A DNA stretch of 64,000 nucleotides from Chlorocebus sabaeus (lineage: Eukaryota; Chordata; Mammalia; Primates; Cercopithecidae), in contig NC_132912.1 in NCBI RefSeq assembly GCF_047675955.1, forward strand, positions 79,942,382-80,006,381. The letters run 5' to 3'. Positions 45,400-57,345 of the stretch are shown piece by piece (position 1 is the stretch's first letter; every line of letters begins with the position of its first letter). A model generated the notes under the pieces. That model did not search any database. It saw only the letters and a program-made list of their open reading frames with translations, and had not been told where the DNA came from. Both the position numbers and the translations under genes were made by a program.

Positions 45400-45610
45400 C
45401 AGGAAGAACTTGGCATTTGACAACAGAAGTCCTGGGTTCAGGTTCTGTTGCTTCCATTACTGACTGTGTAACTCCAGGCAATTCACTCATTTCTTTGCTC
45501 ATCAGTTTCATCTTTTCTCAAATAAAAATAATAACATCTCCCCCGAGGTTCTACAGGATTATGAGCCAAAGAAGATAAAATGTGAGAGCCCTAGGCACAT
45601 GATTGAGATT
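45400..45610 (+). mobile_element. MIR
   Basis: Plus-strand MIR: aagtcctgggttcaggttctg, actgactgtgtaactccagg, catcagtttcatcttttctc, gaggttctacaggattatg. The 89-codon frame at 45309-45578 is mostly MIR. Confidence 0.8.
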
Positions 45611-46989
45611 TCCATTTTTACTAATGTCAAGACAGGAGTCAAGAACCAAGCATTTTTGTTTTTCTGTGGAACTTGAATATGTGGCCTGGCCTATGAGAAG
45701 AGCAAAGCAAAAGAGATATTTTCTATTTAAATTGTATTTCACTAAATTTAATTATAATTATTTTAATTCTGTGTATTCAGATTCTACTTAAGCACATCAC
45801 TTTACCTCATAGCATATGATTTTGACCTGCTTGGCAGAATGAGATCTGGGAAGAGGAACTTAGATAGGGGGCAGAGTTAGGGAGGATGAGGGTCTTGGTG
45901 TACAGCTGGTTGCCAGAAAAGGTGGGTGTGGGTATGTTTTTCAAGACTGGGTTATCAGATGAGGTCTTAGCAAAATAGACTCAAGATTCTTTGGGAGTGG
46001 GCTTGGGCATGGGGAAGGAAAAGAGGGTAAGATCTATACGTTTTGGGGGTACAGAGAGGTTTGGGAGGGGCAGGATCTGAGGTTCCTGTTAGGGAGATGG
46101 GAGAAAGCCTGGGGGATGAAGGAGTTCTTCCAGAAGAGCATAGAACTAACCTAGAGAAAGAGGATGGCCTGGGTAATTTTATTCTAGGAATCACTATAGG
46201 GTCAACTTTGATTATGAAGCTTTTTAATACTGGACATTTTTTTTTTCTTAGTTCTAGTTTTAATTTCCTGTCAATTTTTCAACAGTTGCCAAATTGTCCT
46301 AGAGTAGCACAGAAAGACATGTATTTATTTAGGTTCAGGTGAATAGGAGCAAAACTTGCCTTTCCATAATGTGGTGAGCTGTAGAGGAGAAAAATTTGGA
46401 GAAGAGTTTGGCTGGTGGTCATGAAAAGGAAAGCGGATGGGCCAAGTCTTATTTATATTCGGCATTTGCTCTGACAGATAGCTTCAATCCTAATGGGTGT
46501 ATGAGGAAGAAGGAGAAGGCCACGGGGTGCCACAGAAACATTTCACTCTGGTTTTCTCCTTCTACTTTGCTGTTTACCACCATCTCCTTCTTACCTGCCA
46601 ACTCAATCCTTTTCCTCCAAGAGTTTCTGTTTTGCTTCAAAGTCCTACGCTTTTCTGCTTCAGTGTTTGTACCGCCAGTGGCCAAAGCTATGACAGTTTT
46701 TTATTCTCTCTGCTTAGAGGATGACTGAGGAGAAGTCCCATCTGTGTCTCCGGTGTCTCCTACTAATTTGCTTTCCTATAGAAATACTGATGAATATTAA
46801 AGTATTTCTACAGATAATAATGGGTGACCTACATTTCTTTAGGTGAGCTAATAAACTAGCCATCCTTTGTCGCTTTACTTTTATAAGAAGATGTTTTATA
46901 AGGTCTAAACAACACTTTTTTTGGCTATATATAAATTTTGCACAAAGCATATTACTGGGTTGGAGACTGACTACATTATAGGATGGTGG
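45611..46989. other. Unique DNA with a G-rich patch
   Basis: 45840-46130 is G-rich (ggggcagag, tgggggtac, gagggtaag) on the plus strand but resembles no family I know. Frames of 75-113 codons at 45967-47055 overlap on both strands and show no domain or splice context. Confidence 0.4.
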
Positions 46990-47165
46990 CATGGTTGCAA
47001 TGGTAAATAGAAAGACACTGGAACCAGATAACTTGGGTGTGCATTCAGGCTCCACCCTGTACTGGCTGCATGACTTTGGGCAACTTATATTACTGCTTTA
47101 AAAATCAGTTTCCTCTGTGGGAAGGAGATTAAAAAAATTAATATCATAAAATAAAGAACTGAAGG
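46990..47165 (+). mobile_element. MIR
   Basis: Plus-strand MIR: aaagacactggaaccagataac, tgcattcaggctccaccctg, tgcatgactttgggcaactt, atcagtttcctctgtggg. Confidence 0.8.
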
Positions 47166-47594
47166 ATGCTTCCACAATGTTATGAAGACTACCTGTCTTA
47201 AGCCCATAGTCAACATCAAACTCAATTATGAGCCTCTAGAAGCTTTGCTATTTTAATCAGTTAAAAGACTAGAATATCTGTGCTTACCATTACTTTTAAA
47301 CATTGTTTTGGAAAATCTGGCCTATGTAATAAGACGTGCAAAAAAGAAAATGAGAGAGAGAATTGCAGGAAAAGACCAGCTGAAGAATAACTGTAATGAA
47401 AAGTGAGTTGGGCCTGTGTAAAGAACAAACAGGTAGAAATAGCCAAGAACATTTTTTGAAAAAGAAGTTCAAAGTGTCTTTTCTGACCAAATGTTGTGTG
47501 CTCTATAAAGTTTATGCTGTGAGCACAAGTACTGACAGATGGATCAGAGGAAGAGAAATGAACAGCCCTGAATCTAGTGTCTAGTTGGCCTAAT
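47166..47594. other. No recognised feature
   Basis: Unique sequence with overlapping frames of 62-64 codons on both strands, none recognisable. Confidence 0.4.
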
Positions 47595-47775
47595 CAAGCA
47601 CTTATGCTGTGCTAGACACTGAAGTAAGAGATTTCTGTACATTATCTGGTTTAATCCTTACAACAAGGCTGCAAGATAAACACTGACAAGCTAGACTTGC
47701 CCAGGTGTCCAAACTGACATCAGAGCTCAGGTGTGCCTCAAAGCAAATTTTGCACTGATGAACCAAGAAGGAGTA
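47595..47775 (-). mobile_element. MIR
   Basis: Antisense MIR: agcacttatgctgtgctagacac, atctggtttaatccttacaac, aaggctgcaagataaac, then catcagagctcaggtgtg. Confidence 0.7.
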
Positions 47776-47844
47776 AGTGATTTCACCGGTGGTGCTGGGG
47801 AAAGTCTGTGAGAGGTGGTCGTCAAAAATTGTAGTAAGGACTCA

Positions 47845-48925
47845 TCTCACATTATACCTATGATAAAGTCCACGTGGGTTTAAAAAAAAAGCCGAGGGTA
47901 AAAGGTAGTGATAGGGACTGGGAGGACCAGCAAAAGAAAACATAAGTAGCTATTTAATTGATACTGGATGGAGGAAGAACTTTCTAGGCATAGAAGCCCA
48001 GAGCAGACATCCCAAAGTAAATGATTGATATGTTTCATTACGTAAAATTTAAACTTATGTGCATCAAAACCATTATAAACCAAACCTAAATGCAAATAAT
48101 GGACCGGGAAAGCAAATGAAAATATTTATATAATTATCATACACAAATGATTAATATCCTTATTGTCTAAAGAGCTCTTATAAATCAATAGAAGACCACA
48201 AACCTTCTAAGTAAAGACAGTCAAAGGCTTAAAGGGGAAGAACTGCAATGGATTGTAAAAATTACTTCATTGTAATAGCAAGAAAAAGTAACTCCAATAA
48301 AAAGTACATACCGTTTCACTATGAAATAAAAAAGCATTTTATGAAAATACTAAGATATATTTGTGAATGTTTAGAGAAATGGACACTTTCCTGTACTGTG
48401 AATTGTTCTTTTGATGGGCAATCTAGAGATTTTGCCTTTTTGGTGGGCATATGATAGGCAAGTGCCATGAAAAAAGTTTGTTCCTTTTCTTCAACAATAC
48501 CATTTTGGTGAATTTCTTTTAAGGAAAGCAGCAGATACAAAGTCAAAATTTTTGTGCAAGGAGATTATTACAATGTTAGATGTGCTAGACAGAAATGTAT
48601 ATCATAAATACTAGGAAGTATTTGAAAAAACTTTGCCATGTAAATAGGTAGATTAGGATGCAACTATCAAAACCACATTTTGAGACTATGATATGGAAAA
48701 ATGATATGATTTTAAGGGGAAAAGGCAAGATATACTGTATATATAGAATAATTCCAATCTTGTTTAAAACACTGTATATGTGAAACTGTGTGTATTGAAA
48801 GAGAACACCACAAAATATTAACTTTCCTCTAATGGTAGGACTATGATTGATTTTCATTTTCTGTACTTGGTACATTTTCTGTAATGAATGTGCATTGCTT
48901 TTATGATTATACAAAGCTATTACAC
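47845..48925 (+). mobile_element. L1M ORF2 tail and 3' UTR
   Basis: Sense L1M: aagaactttctaggcatagaag, gcatcaaaaccattataaacc, taatatccttattgtctaaagagctc, later atggtaggactatgattg, tacattttctgtaatgaatgtgc and cttttatgattat at the 3' end. Fully decayed. Confidence 0.8.
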
Positions 48926-49962
48926 TTACTGTTTTAGAAGTTGTGAAGATTAAATAAGAAAATGTAGCTGAGATACCAGGAATAAAGTTAAGGTTTTAGA
49001 AATGTTAATTTCCTTCTATTTTTTTCTTTATTGGAAGCTCAAATAGAAACATGAAATTGCAAATTTAATTCTGTATGACTTGATAGTGGGTTTTTTAAAG
49101 CTGACAAGATGAAATAATTTTTGTGGTGTCAATTTGAATAGCCTTTGATAGAGTCGAATGAACTGTACACAAGTGTAGTTAGAGTTAACTACAAAGTAGA
49201 ATGTTCCTTTCTTTACATTCTACATATTTAAACTTCAGTACCAGTTGGAATAATTTGCATATTGCACATATTACTATATTCTGATAGGAAATAAGATAAA
49301 GGCATTTCTTCCCCGATGGAATAAAGTTAGCATTTTGTAAAAACAGAAAGTCAGACTTAATCTTCATCTTGGAGTTCCTGTAGTCAGAGTAGATCCTTAG
49401 TTTTCTATTTTGAGGTTGTAATAATATTATAGGGACCATATTATCTCTTGCATGTCTTGCTATTCTGACCCTTGGTAAACAATATTTACAGTAATGAAGT
49501 TTGGGAGAAAATGGATTTCTCATAATCGCTGTGCAAGAAAGTTATATGGGAAAATGTTTTCTGATGCCAGCATTTTCATGCAGAGGAAAAATTTTTTAAA
49601 TTATCTTTATTGCTTCTGTTACAGTTGCATCTCATTGGCATATTCATTTCAAGTTCAAGATCATACTTTTTAATGTATCTGGCACAATTTCATTTTTTAA
49701 ATTCTCTTCAAACTATTGATGCTATTGATTTGGTGTCCCTGCTTTTCTTTATTTTGTAGTTATCTAAGCATTACCTGCAGATGTCTTTTTTTTTAAGGAG
49801 AATTCATTTTATTTCCTCTATTTTACTTTGTGTTCTCCCCCTTTAAGGCACTTACTATGTATATAAGTCAATTAATAATGTGCATGTGTCATGTGTCACT
49901 GTCATGGTAAATATTTGGAATTCTTTCATGTTTGTTAAATGTTTGCTTCTTTACTTTTTTAG
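48926..49962. other. Unique DNA upstream of candidate microexon
   Basis: No repeat recognised. The minus frame at 49185-49523 (112 codons) resembles nothing known to me. Pyrimidine density rises over 49920-49960, just before the candidate splice acceptor. Confidence 0.45.
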
Positions 49963-50001
49963 GGTGACTTTGGATCCGATTATCCACGAAGCTCTAGAAA
50001 G
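49963..50001 (+). CDS. Candidate 39-nt microexon of an unidentified gene
   Basis: A pyrimidine-rich acceptor (gcttctttacttttttag, ending 49962) precedes 39 nt that end AAG, followed by a good donor gtaatg at 50002. The length is 13 codons, so inclusion keeps frame. Frame 1 reads GDFGSDYPRSSRK and frame 2 reads VTLDPIIHEALE; frame 3 opens with a stop. A TGC lies within the pyrimidine tract about 17 nt before the acceptor, as in many SRRM4-dependent neural microexons. The segment holds two CpGs in a CpG-poor region. I cannot name the host gene and see no flanking exons, so this remains a prediction. Confidence 0.5.
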
Positions 50002-50699
50002 GTAATGAAAATTACCACTACACTCAACAAATATATTATTTTGTGTGGACAAGTTTCTTTCTTATAAACATAGACTCGAATGAATTATTTACAGGAGATA
50101 GTCCTTTTAAACGAGTTTATTGTTGTCAAATTTGAAGGCTTTTATACTCTTGCCTAGTGGGACAACCTGGTCACCTGGACATGTGCTCATGGTAGGATAA
50201 TTCCTTGGTGCTATTAGTTGTGTTTCACATCTGCTTCTCAGCTGTGCAGTTTGAGGCTTGATTTAATGGCATGTACGGAGTAACCAAGACCCCCTGGAGA
50301 CTGATACAGCATCCATTTCTCCACTGATAATGCCATGAAAATTAGATGTTTGATTTAGCTAAACCGAAAAGTCTACATGGGAGTGCAATTGTGATCCGGT
50401 GTTTGCTTCTAAATCTGGAATTAGAACAAGGAGAGTCACTTCAATTATTTTAATAGTGAAAGACCTTTAGCTGTGGTAACCTGATATGTCTGTCTAACCT
50501 TGAAGGATATTCTGCTCAGTGGGCTATGCAGGCTACCTTTCCCCTATACAGTGATGTGTAAATGCTTCAACTCTCTCCCTCTTGGCCTCTCATCTTCCTG
50601 GAGTCGTCACCATTCATCTTTCCATATGCTCATGCCATCCACTGTTCTTTTCAACCAGCAGGGTCAGGTAAGGGTTAGGACAGACTGCATTAGAATGTC
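50002..50699. other. Unique DNA after candidate microexon
   Basis: No repeat recognised. The plus frame at 50500-50760 partly overlaps a MIR and is not considered coding. Confidence 0.4.
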
Positions 50700-50840
50700 A
50701 GTTCTCCTTGCTTCGTTTTCTTCTTATAGAAATAGACGAATAATAGTATCTGCCTCATAAGTTTGTTGTGAGAATTTATTGAAACAAAACATTTAACTTG
50801 GTACCATAATAAGAGCTTAATAAATATCAGTATAATTCAC
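50700..50840 (+). mobile_element. MIR 3' half
   Basis: Plus-strand MIR: aatagtatctgcctcataag, tttgttgtgagaatttattg, aagagcttaataaatatc. Confidence 0.75.
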
Positions 50841-51078
50841 ATTATTATTATTTTTTTCCTAAGATGACTTCTGCATTCATATGTATATATTTTACTAGGT
50901 TGAATCATGTGAAATTGCCATTTTGGTAAGTAAAAAATAGTCTAACACCAATTATTTCATGTGATTAAACTATGAAATTTTATAGAATTATAATTCTATT
51001 TTCTGTCTATGGTCTTCTGGTTATTTTTTTCTGTAACATATTCACTACACAATTCTGTGATACACTTGAATTATCTTC

Positions 51079-51393
51079 TTTTCTTTTTCTTTTCTTTTTT
51101 TTTTTTTTTTTGAGATGGAGTCTTGCTCTGTTGCCCAGGCTGGAGTGCAGTGGTACAATCTCAGCTCACTGCAAGCTCCGCCTCCCGGGTTCACGCCATT
51201 CTCCTGCCTCAGTCTCCCAAGTAGCTGGAATTATAGGCACATACCACCACTCCTGGCTAATTTTTGCATTTTTAATAGAGATGGGGTTTCACCAGGTTGG
51301 CCAGGCTGGTCTTGAACTCCTGACCTCAGGTGATCCACCCACCTCGACCTCCCAAAGTGCTGGGATTACAGGCGTGAGCCACAGTGCCCAGTC
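51079..51393 (-). mobile_element. AluS, full length
   Basis: Antisense AluS with a T-rich tail, flanked by tgaattatcttc (51067-51078) and tgaattgtcttc (51394-51405). The 145-codon frame at 50972-51409 is translated Alu. Confidence 0.96.
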
Positions 51394-51405
51394 TGAATTG
51401 TCTTC

Positions 51406-52426
51406 CTAAAATGACTTTTTGTTTTTGTTTTTATTCAGCAAAAGGACTGAGTGATGCTGGTTTTTTCCTGAATGACTCCTAAGAATGATAATGTAGTCTA
51501 GTAAGACTTTGACATTGGTTCAGTAGGCTCATCATGATACTAGGTGGGTTCCAACTCAGCAGGATGTTGTGATGTTGCTGGTCAATATTAATTGTGTCAC
51601 CAATAATATGCTAAAGTCAGATTTATGTGGGTCAGGCACACAATTTTATCTCAGCCATATGATATGTTCTACCTATCAAAGTATTTTTCCATTTTTACTG
51701 TATTTACTTTCTCAATAATTTTAAGGAGCAAAGTAAAACTATCTTAATCCTTTAAAGATTAAAAATGGAGTCATATGTTAACTAATTTGATCAGGAGCAT
51801 AGATCTAGTTAGTGGCTATTCAGAGAGTTAAATAAAGGTCTTCATAATTTCAAAGCTAATGTAGGTTTTATAGGTCTTATCGCAAACTCATTTGATATAA
51901 TTGGATAAATAAAATCCTCCCAATTTCTCCCATTCTTACTATATTCCGTGGTTACTCAAAAGCATTCTCTTAGAAATTTGTACTAGTATAGTTAATAATT
52001 AATAAAATTTTTACAATGAATAGAACATGAATTTCACCAATACTCTGATGAAGAACAGAAATATAGCCTGTCATATCTCAAGATTGTAATATTTTAGTTT
52101 ATCTTAAACCTTCTACGAGAATGAAACAACTATTCATATATGGATTTAGGACTTTCTTGTTCTGTTTTACTCACATATTTGTGCACAGTCCAACCTCATT
52201 TATAGCACTCAGCCATTTAAACAGCTTCTGAAATGAATGTGTGGTTATGCTGCCTTCTGTAGCAATTTTTATATATGGTATAAATTCTGTCTTTACTGAA
52301 ATTCTGACTCTGTGCCCATGATGCCAGAAGACACAAAGGCTATTGGGAATACGAGGCTGAAATGATTTCTTTAGAGGCTCCAACACCACCAGGAATTCAG
52401 TTAGGAGAGTGATTAAAACTGAGTGA
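51406..52426. other. No recognised feature
   Basis: About 1 kb of unique DNA. The 72-codon minus frame at 52171-52389 is unrecognised. Confidence 0.45.
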
Positions 52427-52677
52427 GCCGAGGCGGGCGGATCACGAGGTCAGGAGATCGAGACCATCCTGGCTAACACGGTGAAACCCTGTTTCTACTA
52501 AAAATACAACAAATTAGCCGGGCGTGGTGGCACACACCTATAATCCCAGCTACTTGGGAGACTGAGGCAGGAGAATCGCTTGAACCTGGGAGGCAGAGGT
52601 TGCAGTGAGCCAAGATCATGCCACTGCACTCCAGCCTGGGCGACAAAACAAGACTCTGTCAAAAAAAAAGAGAAAGG

Positions 52678-52708
<31 letters not shown>
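52427..52708 (+). mobile_element. AluY, 5'-truncated
   Basis: Sense Alu beginning at consensus position about 47 (ccgaggcgggcggatcacg) with AluY-type gagatcgagaccatcctgg and ggctaacacggtgaaaccc. It has a 28-A tail preceded by agagaaagg. This is the youngest-looking element in the window. With the 51079 Alu it forms an inverted pair about 1 kb apart. Confidence 0.93.
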
Positions 52709-53715
52709 AGCAAAATACCGAGTGAGGCAAAAAGAGGTGAGAGTTGATACCTTTTATCCCCAACTTAAAAGTATCTTCTACTTTACGTTTTTGGTATCTT
52801 GGGAGCATTTCTTCTGGCCTGGGACCCATCTGGTATATACTCATCTGCCTTGGTGCTTTGGAACCCTGACTGTCCTGTCTGCTCAGTTTGCCTTCTTTCT
52901 TCCTTGACATAGTTTCAACGAATGTCCATTTCAGACATGAGAGCTCTGAACTCGACAGAGATAACTTGCTGCTTGGCACCCACTCAGCTCCCACAGCTCC
53001 TGTCACTTAATGGTCCAGCCCTCTTTGCCAGCAAAATGGCTGGGGCCTCTGTGGAAAATACAGAATCCTTTTTCAGAATCTCTGTTATTGAATCTCCTCA
53101 CTCAGCTAAAATATTAAAATCCTCCTGGGATTAGGGAATGAGACAGTGTACACTTCATAGTGTACAAATTGAAATGGTAGTTTGGATGAATTCTGAATTG
53201 AATGAGATAAGAGTGTCAATGAAAATAAAAGGAAAACCATTTATTTTGTGTAGTATCTGATTCTTTCCCCATTTCTTCGCCCCACCCCTCCACTGCTTTG
53301 ATAATGTGTTTCTATAGAATATGACTCCCGTGGCAACATTTAAGAAACCGAGGTCACTTTTTAGATCTTGTATGCCAAACACTTGCCTACGCAAGCCTTT
53401 GATTTAGATGCCTGTAAATGTGACTTGACATCTATAGATAGGTGTGCTGTCAGGGCATTCGATTTACTTAATAGAAAGGATGAAGGAAAGTGTGAGCCTA
53501 TCTGTAGAATTCTTTTGTCTTTGAACTGTGGAATATGAGTCACCAGGAACAATGCTGCAGCATGTCAGGCAAAGTCTGAATCCCAGTGACACAATTCTAA
53601 GAACTGTCAGAATTGACTCACGCCCAGTGTGAGGGTATAGGTTACAATGAGGCTGACTAAAAATGGGTGGGTGATTTTGGTTGCTTGCAAAAGTTTGCTT
53701 TCATTTTACATTCAG
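52709..53715. other. Unique DNA
   Basis: No repeat recognised. Frames at 52659-53134 partly cover the AluY tail. The short CpG-bearing segment after 53715 is listed separately. Confidence 0.4.
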
Positions 53716-53760
53716 AAGAAATCAGAGCTACCACTGTTCCAGCGCGAGGCTGCCCTGAAG
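53716..53760 (+). CDS. Weak candidate 45-nt exon
   Basis: A pyrimidine tract ending tttacattcag (53715) precedes 45 nt, an exact 15 codons reading KKSELPLFQREAALK, ending AAG before a poor donor gtctct. Codon third positions are GC-leaning, unlike the surroundings, and the region 53740-53870 is locally CpG-richer. The weak donor, and an open frame that continues to 53850, leave this doubtful. It could equally be a small regulatory patch. Confidence 0.2.
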
Positions 53761-54662
53761 GTCTCTGTGTGGGGAGACTGCCTTCTGTTAGGTTCAGAAG
53801 TGCGAGCGCTCTGGCTGCATCCTCTGGCATTTATTTATCCTCACGACTGAGCCAGCGGGGGGCCAGGTGTGTCCTTCCTCTGCTGATTCAAGTGGGCCCT
53901 TCTTGCAGGTGTGTGCTCTGTAGGAGAAAAAGACTCCTGTTTTCATTTTGGAGTATCGGTCCCTAAACACCTTTCTGTGACGTTTGAGGAAGATGTATTT
54001 GTATTGATTTCTATTCTAAGGAGACTAGTGTTATTGTAGGCCCTTTAACAAATGTGTTAGGAATGCAAATATTTGCATATGGAAGAATAAAATATTAATA
54101 CTACTTAGAATAGCCATAAAAGTATATAATTTACTCATATAGAAATTATCTTATGAATAATCACTTCAATTAACTGACATCTAGCTATCACATTACAAGT
54201 AACTGACACCAGCTTTGAGCCCACTAGCTTCGAATTCTGGCTTGGCAGACCAAAAGATGCATAGCCACAAACTGTTTATCTCATGCTCACACAAATCATA
54301 CTGTTTAGCATCCTTTAGCCCCTGAGAAAATCTCATTTTTTAATTGCCCCTCTGTTTTCTAGAACCACTCTTAAGTTGTTAAAGATTTCAGAAACGAAGT
54401 CTGTTATCACAGTATTTGCTTGCAGACATCTGATTCTTCCTGAAGGTAGAAGAATCATCCATTTTATTTATTTTTTTCCTACAGGTTTAATTTGCTTTGC
54501 TCAAGTCTGTGGTGAGGATATTATTTACCCTGGAAAATGACTTAAAAATGTGACAGGGATCTCTACAAGTTTCGGTTTATTATTAAACTCAAGATTTTGG
54601 CAGTTAGTAAAGTTTCTTTTAGAAAAATACAGTATTTAGAGACCAACCATGAAGATTACACT
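53761..54662. other. Unique DNA
   Basis: The first 110 bp continue the CpG-richer patch (gcgagcgctctgg, cagcggggggcc). The rest is AT-rich with nothing recognised. Confidence 0.4.
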
Positions 54663-54671
54663 CAGGAAGGA

Positions 54672-54963
54672 TTATTATTATTATTATTATTATTTTTTGA
54701 GACAGAGTTTCGCTCCTATTGCCCAGGCTGGAGTGCAATGGCGAGATCTTGGCTCACTGCAGTCTCCGCCTCCCAGGTTTAAGCAATTCTCCTGTCTCAG
54801 CCTCCTGAGTAACTGGGATTACTCAGGTGCTCACCACTACACCCAGCTAATGTTTGGTATTTTTAATAGAGACAGGGTTTCACCATGTTGGCCAGGCTGG
54901 TCTTGAACTCCTGACCCCAGGTAATCTGCCCATCTCAGCCTCCCAAAGTGCTGGGATTACAGG
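54672..54963 (-). mobile_element. AluS, slightly 5'-truncated
   Basis: Antisense AluS starting with (ATT)n and poly(T), ending gggattacagg without the last 20 or so bases of the 5' end. The duplication caggaagga is exact (54663-54671 and 54964-54972). Confidence 0.94.
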
Positions 54964-54989
54964 CAGGAAGGAATCTTTCTACCAAAGGG

Positions 54990-55330
54990 GTCTTCCTTGC
55001 CTTTCTTTGATTACTAATGGATACAATATTTTTTCATGCTTAGTAAATATTTAACAACTTCTGTAAATTGTCTGTGCATGTCTTTGGGTATTATTTTATT
55101 AGAGTATTAGTATTTTTCTTGTTAACTTATATGAGCTTTTTATATATTAATACTATTATTCATTTATCATTTTGGTGGCAAATATTTTTCCAGATTTCCT
55201 TTCCCTTCTAATTCTCTTTATATTCTGATTAACCCTTAAAGTTTAATTTTAAAATCTAGTAAACAATTGTTTTCCAACTGTGCTGGAACGGTTAACTGTA
55301 TAATTGTTTTCAAATATGTAAATCTTTCGA
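54990..55330 (-). mobile_element. L1M ORF2 fragment
   Basis: Antisense ORF2 tail: ttctgtaaattgtctgtgcatg, tcttgttaacttatatgagc, tttttatatattaatac, ggcaaatatttttccagatttcc. Confidence 0.75.
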
Positions 55331-55874
55331 AAATATATTTGGGCATAATTAAGGATCATATTTTTGTTAGGGTGGTAAATGTGGCTGAAAGATAAGCTAA
55401 AGTTAGGCTTTAAATTCTAAGGCAAGAGATCATCTAGTATAAATGTGTTTCAGTCTAGTATAGATGTTGTTGGATGCAATTATGGGTTATGATATGGTAA
55501 GGTATCCATGAATGCTAATTTCTTTGATGCAGTGCAGTGGTTTTCAAGCAACCTGCATTCTGTAATATCTCACTGTCATATTATCTCATATTCTGTCATA
55601 TGATCTCACTGTTTTGTAACTCTCATAGAAGTCCCCTTTTGAATCTACCATAGTTGGAAAGGAAAAAAAAAAGAAAGAAAAAAAGAAGTCTCCTTTGTGG
55701 TAGACCCTTTTATGGATTTATTCATGTCACATATAAATCTATTATCACATCTAAATGCACCCTGGAATTCTAAGGTAAATTCTTGCTCTACAATCTTGAT
55801 CTCTGTAATGGAAGTTGTGGTCCTAACTTGGGTGGTGCAAGAGCTCTCGATCACAAGCTCCCTCCATCTGGAGG
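55331..55874. other. No recognised feature
   Basis: Unique sequence with minor local duplications (tctagtataaatgt at 55432 and tctagtatagatgt at 55454). Confidence 0.45.
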
Positions 55875-56120
55875 GCAGTATAGCCTAGTAATTCAGTGAC
55901 AGCTCTGCAGTGACAATGCCTTGGCTGGAGTCTGGCTGGCTAGTTACTCATTAGGAATCATGAACAAGTTACTAGACCACCTTATTCCTCAATTTTCTCA
56001 TTTCTAAAGAGAATTAATAACAGGTATCTATCTCATTGGGTTGTTAGGAGAATTAATTGAGAATGTACTGTTCTCAAAAAGCTCTTGGCACGTATGTTTG
56101 ATAAATTTCAACTATCATCA
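55875..56120 (+). mobile_element. MIR, nearly full length
   Basis: Plus-strand MIR: gcagtatagcctagtaattcag, ttggctggagtctggctgg, gaacaagttactagaccacc, tcattgggttgttaggag, aaaagctcttggcacgtatg. Confidence 0.85.
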
Positions 56121-56499
56121 CCACTACCGTACAGTCATTCCTTCCTCTTTCCTTTCCTTCAATTGATGGCATTCTAACCCCATTTCCAGGTAGCAGGTTT
56201 TAAGAAGATGGTGCTAAAACATAGAAAATCATGAGGGCTTTAAAAAATTTTAAAGTCTAGTAGTAAAGCAGTAGACAAGAACTTGGTGATGGAGCCAGGA
56301 AAAGATGCTTTACAGTTCAGTTTCAAAATGGTCAAGGTTTCTTCCTATGCCCGTCTCCCTGACTCACATGTCACATACTCCACATTTAAGATATTCTAAC
56401 TGTGGGATCCAAAATAGAGGAACAGGATTTGAGGATATTAATCTTACTTTGGTCTTCAGTAATACATCTTTATCTGTCTATCTAGTGTGTGCACTATCA
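56121..56499. other. No recognised feature
   Basis: Unique sequence up to the AT-rich array. Confidence 0.4.
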
Positions 56500-56752
56500 C
56501 TAAATATATATAATCTGGATATTCCTAGACATAATGTGTATATAAATATATATATATATTTGTGTATATATAAATATATATTTATATACACACTATGTAT
56601 ATAAATTTGTGTATACAAATATATATACAAAAAATATATATATATTTGTATACACAAATTTTTGTGTATATATATATATACACACAAAATATATATATAT
56701 TTGTATACACAAACTCATATTGTGCATGTGTATTTGTTTAAAATATATAATG
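56500..56752. repeat. AT-rich palindromic microsatellite
   Basis: About 250 bp of TATATA, TTTGTGTATA and TATACACAAA blocks that are reverse complements of one another, for example tatttgtatacacaaat near 56640-56660. Frames on both strands here are translated repeat. Confidence 0.95.
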
Positions 56753-57144
56753 ATATAAGTTAGAGATCTAGAAAGTCTCAGATCCCTGCTGAGCCTCTGG
56801 TGGGAGTTACTCTGCTAATTCATCCCAGGGGGAGGAGCTTCGATGTGATAAATACTATAGTCTCTAAGCTACAATGATATGCTTCTCTCTTCACAATAAA
56901 GTATAATGCATATCACCTGCTACTTAGTCTGTAGCTGCCAACTCAAGAGGTCATTGCAATAAAAAGTGCTTCTTTCTCAGGCCATAGAAAAGTAGGACAT
57001 ATATATATATATTCTTTCTTAGTTTCACAAAGGAGAAAAAGACTTCCTGATGTAGCTGATTGTGGTTTGTATTTTGAGCTTATGGCCAGTCTGCTGATAC
57101 TTAATTACTTCAAATGGTGCAGTAAAAATGAAAGTAAAGGAACT
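56753..57144. other. No recognised feature
   Basis: Unique sequence with a short (AT)6 at 56999-57011. Confidence 0.4.
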
Positions 57145-57345
57145 AACTTTATTGAGTGGCCATTATGTGCTATATGATGTTAACTTATTTGATTCTCCAC
57201 TGATTCTGTGAAACTGGCTTGATTACTTTCAATTTATGGATGGGGGAGCAGAGGTTCAAAGTAGTTGGTATATAGCAAAGCTCTGTTTGAACCCAGATTT
57301 CAGTGAGACCCCAAATCATGCCCTTCCCAGGGCCATGCTGCCTAC
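57145..57345 (-). mobile_element. MIR
   Basis: Antisense MIR: attgagtggccattatgtgc, caatttatggatgggggagc, agaggttcaaagtagttgg, tgaacccagatttcagtg. Confidence 0.7.

Noticed and set aside
45840..46130. G-rich patch considered as a possible G-quadruplex or CpG island
   Set aside because: G runs are short and irregular, CpG is scarce and no four-run quadruplex pattern is clear.
50972..51409. 145-codon plus-strand open frame, the longest in the window
   Set aside because: Almost entirely antisense AluS, with the familiar translated-Alu residues (for example ALLPRLECSGTISAHC).
56305..56687. Overlapping 99- and 69-codon frames rich in Ile and Tyr
   Set aside because: They largely translate the TATA/TGTA microsatellite.
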